From an uncultured Clostridia bacterium (GTDB taxonomy: Bacteria > Bacillota > Clostridia > Oscillospirales > Acutalibacteraceae): a DNA stretch of 17,670 bases. The notes below the pieces were generated by a model that ran no database searches, had not been told where the DNA came from, and saw only the letters and a program-made list of their open reading frames with translations. Every line of letters begins with the position of its first letter. Within the stretch, counting starts at the first letter, position 1. The DNA is taken from NCBI GenBank assembly GCA_946002045.1, contig CAMFYM010000017.1, positions 1-17,670 of the forward strand, written 5' to 3'. Of the stretch, positions 13,642 through 17,670 are shown one piece after another. A program made the position numbers and the translations under genes.

Positions 13642-15027
13642 TCAAATGTGAAGAATTGATGTTGCAAGTGCAAAATAAATCAAAAGTGAAAGTGCGTCAA
13701 TAACCGTTGTAATAAACGGCTGTGAAATAACAGCAGGGTCAAGCTTAATCTTCTTTGCAAATACAGGGAAGGCACAGCCCACTGCCTTTGCAAAAATAAT
13801 TTCGATAACTAAGGTAAGACTTATTACCAAATCAACCTTTAATGTGATACCATCCATGCCTAACAGTAGCCTGTCAACAAACCAAATTTTTATAAAGTTA
13901 ACGCCTGCCAAGGTTAAGCCACATACTAAACCGACTCTGATTTCTTTCCATAAAACCTTAATTATATCCTTAAAATCCACCTCGTTAAGTGATAATGCAC
14001 GAATGATAACTGCACTTGTTTGGCCACCGGCATTACCACCTGTGCCTGTCAGCATCGGTATAAAGGAGGTTAAAACTATCATTGCGGAAAGCTTATCCTC
14101 AAATGCATTTAAAATCATACTGGTAAAGGTTGCACTGACCATAAGAAAGAGCAGCCACAAAACTCTTGACTTCCAGGTTTCAAAAACAGACATTTTAAGA
14201 TAAGGCTTTTCGTTAGGAACGATAGCGCTCATCTTTTGGATATCCTCGGTGTTCTCATCCTGAAGGACATCCATAGCGTCATCGACTGTGATGATGCCCA
14301 CAAGCCTGTTTTCCATATCAACAACAGGAAGTGCAAGAAAATCGTACTTGTTAAGAAGATTAGCAGCAGACTCCTGGTCATCGTGAGTATGAACATAGAT
14401 TACATTTGTTTCCATTAAATCGGCAATTTTGTCGTCATACTCGTGCAGCAAAAGCTCCTTAACCGTTATAACACCGATAAGATGCCTTGACTCGTCGGTA
14501 ACATAGCAGGTATAAATTGTTTCCTTATCAACACCGGTACGGCGAATACGCTTAAAGGCATCCTCAACAGTATTGTTTTTCTTTAAGTCAACAAACTCAG
14601 GCGTCATTATTGAGCCTGCACTATCCTCAGGATATTTAAGCAGAGTGTTAATTGACTTTCTTGTTTCGTTATCTGTATTTCGTAAAATCCTTTTAACAAT
14701 AGTGGCAGGCATTTCCTCAATAATATCAACAGTATCATCAAGGTAAAGCTCATCAAGCACCTCACGAAGCTCTGTATCGGAAAACGCTCTAATCAAAGCC
14801 TCCTGTGTATCGTTATCAAGCTCTACGAAGGTTTCTGCTGCCTCCTCCTTTGGAAGCAGACGGAATAATAATATTTGCTGTTCCGGCTCAAATTCGTCGA
14901 AAAGCAGAGCAATATCAGTTGGGTATATTTCAGTAAGAATTTCTTTAATCTGTGAATATTTTTTATCCTTATAAAGCTCAAGTATTTCTTCAGCCTTTTC
15001 TTCTAATTCTAAATTTTCAATATTCAT
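13642..15027 (-). CDS. mgtE: MgtE-type magnesium transporter
   Basis: 461 aa, complete. It has the cytoplasmic MgtE N-domain (about 15-125, helical repeats), a CBS pair (about 135-255, with ITVKELLLHEYD and IITVDDAMDVL) and a five-helix membrane domain (about 285-461). The membrane part contains the selectivity signature PMLTGTGGNAGGQTSAVIIR and, near the end, the conserved DPAVISQPFITTVIDA. MgtE is a Mg2+ channel gated by Mg2+ binding to the cytoplasmic domains. ATG 15027 follows AAAGGAGAG at 7 bases. Only 37 bases separate it from the upstream gene, so no Mg-sensing riboswitch fits there and regulation is likely at the protein level. Confidence 0.95.
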   Translation of the reverse strand: MNIENLELEEKAEEILELYKDKKYSQIKEILTEIYPTDIALLFDEFEPEQQILLFRLLPKEEAAETFVELDNDTQEALIRAFSDTELREVLDELYLDDTVDIIEEMPATIVKRILRNTDNETRKSINTLLKYPEDSAGSIMTPEFVDLKKNNTVEDAFKRIRRTGVDKETIYTCYVTDESRHLIGVITVKELLLHEYDDKIADLMETNVIYVHTHDDQESAANLLNKYDFLALPVVDMENRLVGIITVDDAMDVLQDENTEDIQKMSAIVPNEKPYLKMSVFETWKSRVLWLLFLMVSATFTSMILNAFEDKLSAMIVLTSFIPMLTGTGGNAGGQTSAVIIRALSLNEVDFKDIIKVLWKEIRVGLVCGLTLAGVNFIKIWFVDRLLLGMDGITLKVDLVISLTLVIEIIFAKAVGCAFPVFAKKIKLDPAVISQPFITTVIDALSLLIYFALATSILHI

Positions 15028-15064
15028 AGGTTGCTCTCCTTTCGTTAACTATGTTTAAACTAAA

Positions 15065-15895
15065 TTATTCAACAGGACTGTAAAACGGCTTTTCCTCCGA
15101 GTCATAGGGATTAACTGTAATCCTTCTTGTTACCTTAAGGAAAATAACAAGAAGCACAATACCACCTGCTACTGCCACGGCAGTGATAATAAATTCAGGC
15201 TTTTGATAAATGCGTGTACCGTCAACAAAGGAGGTGAAATCAGGGCGTGCCATTTCCTCCTTAACCTGTGCAGTCGTTTTGTCAACACGCTTTATATCAA
15301 AGGAATAATCCCTTTTACTACCATTAGATGCAGTACAAATCATTGTGATTTTTGTAGTTTGTCCGTCGCTTAATTTAAGCTCCACAGGGGCACAATAAGC
15401 GTTAATGTCCTTTGTTACCGGAGTAATTTTTAACGTGGTTAAATCGGACGGAATATAAAGCTTATATGCTGTATCGTTGTCGTTAATAGGTGTTGAAAGC
15501 TCACCGTATGGGCAATAGATAGACTCCAGCAGGTTATTATTGTTTACTGCGTAATCATTGGGATTAGCATAATTAAAATTATAAATAGTGCTACCCGTCT
15601 CGTATTGAAGTGTTACAGTTAAGCCTGTTTGATGCTTTGTATCATCATAATTGTATGTTACGAAAATATCAGCATTTCCCTTAACATCATAGCTTTTTAA
15701 TGTTGGAGAAACATTACTGTCCTTTAAGGTAATACTGTATTCGTGCTTATTTGATTTAAAGCCCTTGTCAATGTCACCGTTTTTAAAGCTGATAGAGTTG
15801 AGCACAGGTGAATTATCAGCTGCCAACGCTTGTAAGGGTTGAAATGCCATAATCAAGCACATAAGAGTAATTAACGCTAAACCGATTTTTTTCAT
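15065..15895 (-). CDS. Secreted, C-terminally anchored cadherin-like beta-sandwich protein
   Basis: 276 aa surface protein. A signal peptide (1-25, ending ALA before ADN) is followed by two repeats resembling cadherin-like beta-sandwich domains: about 29-110 (LNSISFKNGDI, HEYSITL) and about 117-203 (LLESIYCPYGEL, AYKLYIP, KRDYSFDIKR). These share the L-x-x-I, G and YxxxI/V spacing of the family. A linker leads to a transmembrane helix at about 235-253 (FIITAVAVAGGIVLLVIFL) and a short cytoplasmic tail with positive residues just inside. The topology is therefore outside-facing with a C-terminal anchor. ATG 15895 has AAAGGCGG upstream. It sits between the glycoside-hydrolase-like gene and mgtE. 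No enzymatic motif is seen; the role is probably adhesion or cell-envelope binding, but this is a guess. Confidence 0.75.
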   Translation of the reverse strand: MKKIGLALITLMCLIMAFQPLQALAADNSPVLNSISFKNGDIDKGFKSNKHEYSITLKDSNVSPTLKSYDVKGNADIFVTYNYDDTKHQTGLTVTLQYETGSTIYNFNYANPNDYAVNNNNLLESIYCPYGELSTPINDNDTAYKLYIPSDLTTLKITPVTKDINAYCAPVELKLSDGQTTKITMICTASNGSKRDYSFDIKRVDKTTAQVKEEMARPDFTSFVDGTRIYQKPEFIITAVAVAGGIVLLVIFLKVTRRITVNPYDSEEKPFYSPVE

Positions 15896-15916
15896 ACTAA
15901 AACCGCCTTTACCCTG

Positions 15917-16963
15917 TTATTTTGAAATAATATAGTTAACAACATTTTTGTTGTCTAAAAATTCCTTAACCTTTTGGCTGTCCTTTGCAGTAATGGTTAT
16001 AATCTTATTTTTTGTATCATTGCTTTTTATAATATTATTCCACTGCTGCTCAATTCCCTTTTTGTTATCAGAGGTAATGCTGACAGACACACCCTCTAAA
16101 AACTTAACATCACTGCCAAAATCATTTTGAAGCCTTGATGCAAGATTTTTATATCCACCACCGTAAATCTCTGTTAACTCATTCGGCAAGCTGCAATTAT
16201 CAAGAACAAATACGGATACGCCCATATTCTTTGCTTCTTCAACAATGCTCTTAATGTAATTATAAGCATTTTCACTTTTTGGGCTTAAGTAATTATTGCC
16301 GTCGCTATCCTCGTATAATTTTCCGTTAACAGTTATACCTGATGTTAAGTCACCACCGGCAGCAACATTATCCTTGTAGCAGGAAATCCTGCCTATCGGC
16401 AATATATCGTTAGCAACAAATTCGCTGACGGATTTTTCAAGGTCAGTAGCAATTGACGCCTCAGCATCATACATATCAACAGTAGCCAGAGAGCTGTCAT
16501 AGGCGATAGTGCCGTCATCTCGCTTAAGGTCAAATGTTACGGAGGAATAACCACTGTTAACCACATCATCAATTACTGCCGAAAGCATTACTCCCCCGTC
16601 AAGAGAAAGTGAGTCAACCCGTTGACTTTTAACAGTAATGTTAATTGAGCTTAATTCATCCTGCTGATTTTGACCTATGCTGTCAAGAGGCAAGGTTCTG
16701 CGCTGAATATAAAAATCCATTGCCGTATAGCCCACGCTGATTATAGCAAAGGAGCAGACAGCAACAATGGCATACTTTAAAAAATCCTCTGCACGCTTTT
16801 TAGTAAAGAAGGGCTTTTTTTCTTTTTTTCTGCGATTGTTAAATTTATCGGAGCCTGTGCCATCATCAATATATTTGTCGGCAAAATAAATCTTTCTGCC
16901 TTTAACAGGCTCTGTCCATTTTGTATTTCTTTTTTTGTTGTTATAAAAACGTTTCTTTTTCAT
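15917..16963 (-). CDS. Membrane-anchored glycoside-hydrolase-like (DUF4015-like) protein
   Basis: 348 aa. A very basic cytoplasmic N-terminus (1-60) is followed by one transmembrane helix (about 62-82) and an extracytoplasmic domain. That domain resembles the putative glycosyl hydrolases of the DUF4015 group: SVTFDLKRDDGTIAYDS (140-156) matches the D-x-K-D/R-x-x-G-x-x-Y-D strand, and LPIGRISCYKDN the following R-x-x-x-x-K-D strand. The third block (VFVLDNCSLP) is a plausible barrel strand. The domain is shorter than full DUF4015 proteins, so activity is uncertain and it may be a binding or scaffold form. ATG 16963 has GGAG 6 bases upstream, close behind the rpe stop (16974-16976), so it is co-transcribed with rpe. 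Substrate unknown; peptidoglycan or a wall polysaccharide is possible. Confidence 0.65.
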   Translation of the reverse strand: MKKKRFYNNKKRNTKWTEPVKGRKIYFADKYIDDGTGSDKFNNRRKKEKKPFFTKKRAEDFLKYAIVAVCSFAIISVGYTAMDFYIQRRTLPLDSIGQNQQDELSSINITVKSQRVDSLSLDGGVMLSAVIDDVVNSGYSSVTFDLKRDDGTIAYDSSLATVDMYDAEASIATDLEKSVSEFVANDILPIGRISCYKDNVAAGGDLTSGITVNGKLYEDSDGNNYLSPKSENAYNYIKSIVEEAKNMGVSVFVLDNCSLPNELTEIYGGGYKNLASRLQNDFGSDVKFLEGVSVSITSDNKKGIEQQWNNIIKSNDTKNKIITITAKDSQKVKEFLDNKNVVNYIISK

Positions 16964-16973
16964 AACATCTCCG

Positions 16974-17621
16974 TTAAAGCTTTGCGTTTTCCTTTAAAGT
17001 GCAAATAGTTTTTGCAGGGTCTGTACTGTTAAACACTGCTGAGCCTGCAACAAACACATTAGCACCTGCTCTGCCTGCTATCTTAACAGTATCTGCATTT
17101 ATACCACCGTCCACCTGAATATCAATATCAGGACATTTTTTGCGCAGTGCAGTGATTTTAGGCATTGTGCTTTCCATAAAGCTTTGCCCACCAAAGCCGG
17201 GCTCAACAGTCATAACAAGTACCATTGAAAGCTTGTCAAGATACGGATAAACAGACTCAATAGGAGTGTTAGGTTTAACAGCAAGGGCTGCCTTACAGCC
17301 TGCGTTAATAATACTGTCAATAGTTTTTTCTATATCGGAGTCACACTCCACATGAAACGAAATTATATCTGCCCCCGCCTTAACAAATTCATCAACATAA
17401 CGGTAAGGGTCTGAAATCATAAGGTGAACATCAAAGGGAACGCTGCACACCTTTTTTAATGCAGCTATTACAGGAATCCCCATAGAAATATTGGGAACAA
17501 AATGACCGTCCATAACATCAAGATGAATTAAATCTGCTCCACCGTTTTTACATTTATCAAGCTCTGATTGCAGGTTTGCAAAATCCGATGCTAACATTGA
17601 TGGCGATATTTTTACTTCCAT
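16974..17621 (-). CDS. rpe: Ribulose-phosphate 3-epimerase
   Basis: 215 aa TIM-barrel enzyme interconverting D-ribulose 5-phosphate and D-xylulose 5-phosphate in the pentose phosphate pathway. The metal ligands and catalytic residues are visible: H33 and D35 in HLDVMDGHFVPN, H66 in FDVHLMI and D171 in QVDGGINADT. The phosphate-binding VEPGFGGQSF loop is intact. Length is normal and the ATG follows GGAGG at 7 bases. First of a run of five closely spaced minus-strand genes. In many Firmicutes rpe follows rsgA and precedes thiN; here it precedes two envelope proteins, so the surrounding order differs. Confidence 0.96.
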   Translation of the reverse strand: MEVKISPSMLASDFANLQSELDKCKNGGADLIHLDVMDGHFVPNISMGIPVIAALKKVCSVPFDVHLMISDPYRYVDEFVKAGADIISFHVECDSDIEKTIDSIINAGCKAALAVKPNTPIESVYPYLDKLSMVLVMTVEPGFGGQSFMESTMPKITALRKKCPDIDIQVDGGINADTVKIAGRAGANVFVAGSAVFNSTDPAKTICTLKENAKL

Positions 17622-17661
17622 AATTTGACCTCCATATAGACCTTACCACTTTATTTTTAAT

Positions 17662-17667
17662 ATTATA
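17662..17667 (-). promoter_or_regulatory. Candidate -10 box of the rpe operon
   Basis: The minus strand shows TATAAT at 17662-17667, about 40 bases before the rpe start codon. Any -35 box would fall outside the window, so this is only half a promoter. Confidence 0.35.
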
Positions 17668-17670
17668 ATA

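Noticed and set aside
1..17670. tRNA, rRNA, CRISPR repeats, attachment sites, prophage or transposase genes
   Set aside because: I looked on both strands and saw no regularly spaced repeats, no recognisable RNA genes and no phage or transposase proteins. Apart from the MITE-like element the window is ordinary chromosomal gene content.

Overview
The window looks like chromosomal DNA from a low-GC Gram-positive anaerobe, most likely a gut-type Clostridia (Oscillospiraceae/Ruminococcaceae-like). The grounds are AT-rich DNA with strong GGAGG-type ribosome binding sites, a HydB/HydC-type NADH-oxidising iron-sulfur module, split ThrE exporters, and MgtE, Tex and Cof-type HAD proteins. The lineage is an inference; no rRNA or tRNA is present to fix it.

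Layout. (1) Bases 1-951: a metallophosphoesterase with its own promoter, ending in a perfect hairpin shared with the convergent gene. (2) Bases 939-3874, minus strand: tex followed by a YgjP-type zinc peptidase, separated by a 271-bp MITE-like element with perfect 18-bp terminal inverted repeats and a TA duplication. Removing the element and one TA restores a tight tex-peptidase operon, with a new tex stop two bases before the peptidase ATG. (3) Bases 3893-5763, plus strand: a divergent promoter drives a small nitroreductase and a two-subunit ThrE-type amino-acid exporter. (4) Bases 5764-7228: a leader region and a nucleotidyltransferase-fold gene whose only start suited to its strong Shine-Dalgarno is an ATA codon, ended by a bidirectional terminator. 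(5) Bases 7226-12772, minus strand: a five-gene redox operon in the order nuoE-like, nuoF-like, a [2Fe-2S]/GltD/ferredoxin fusion, hypB, hypA. (6) Bases 12799-17667, minus strand: closely packed rpe, a membrane-anchored glycoside-hydrolase-like protein, a secreted cadherin-like beta-sandwich protein, mgtE and a Cof-type phosphatase, probably one transcript.

How the genes fit together. The redox operon encodes a soluble flavin/Fe-S electron-transfer assembly able to contact NAD(H) through NuoF and probably NADP(H) through the GltD domain. It has no hydrogenase, formate dehydrogenase or other terminal catalytic subunit, yet it carries two nickel-insertion chaperones. The fusion protein ends in a remnant that resembles the start of a molybdopterin-oxidoreductase Fe4S4 domain with its first cysteines missing. 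The most notable observations are this orphan diaphorase-plus-nickel-chaperone operon, the TA-flanked element that supplies tex with a new 3' end, and the ATA start. I saw no CRISPR array, prophage, transposase gene or RNA gene.
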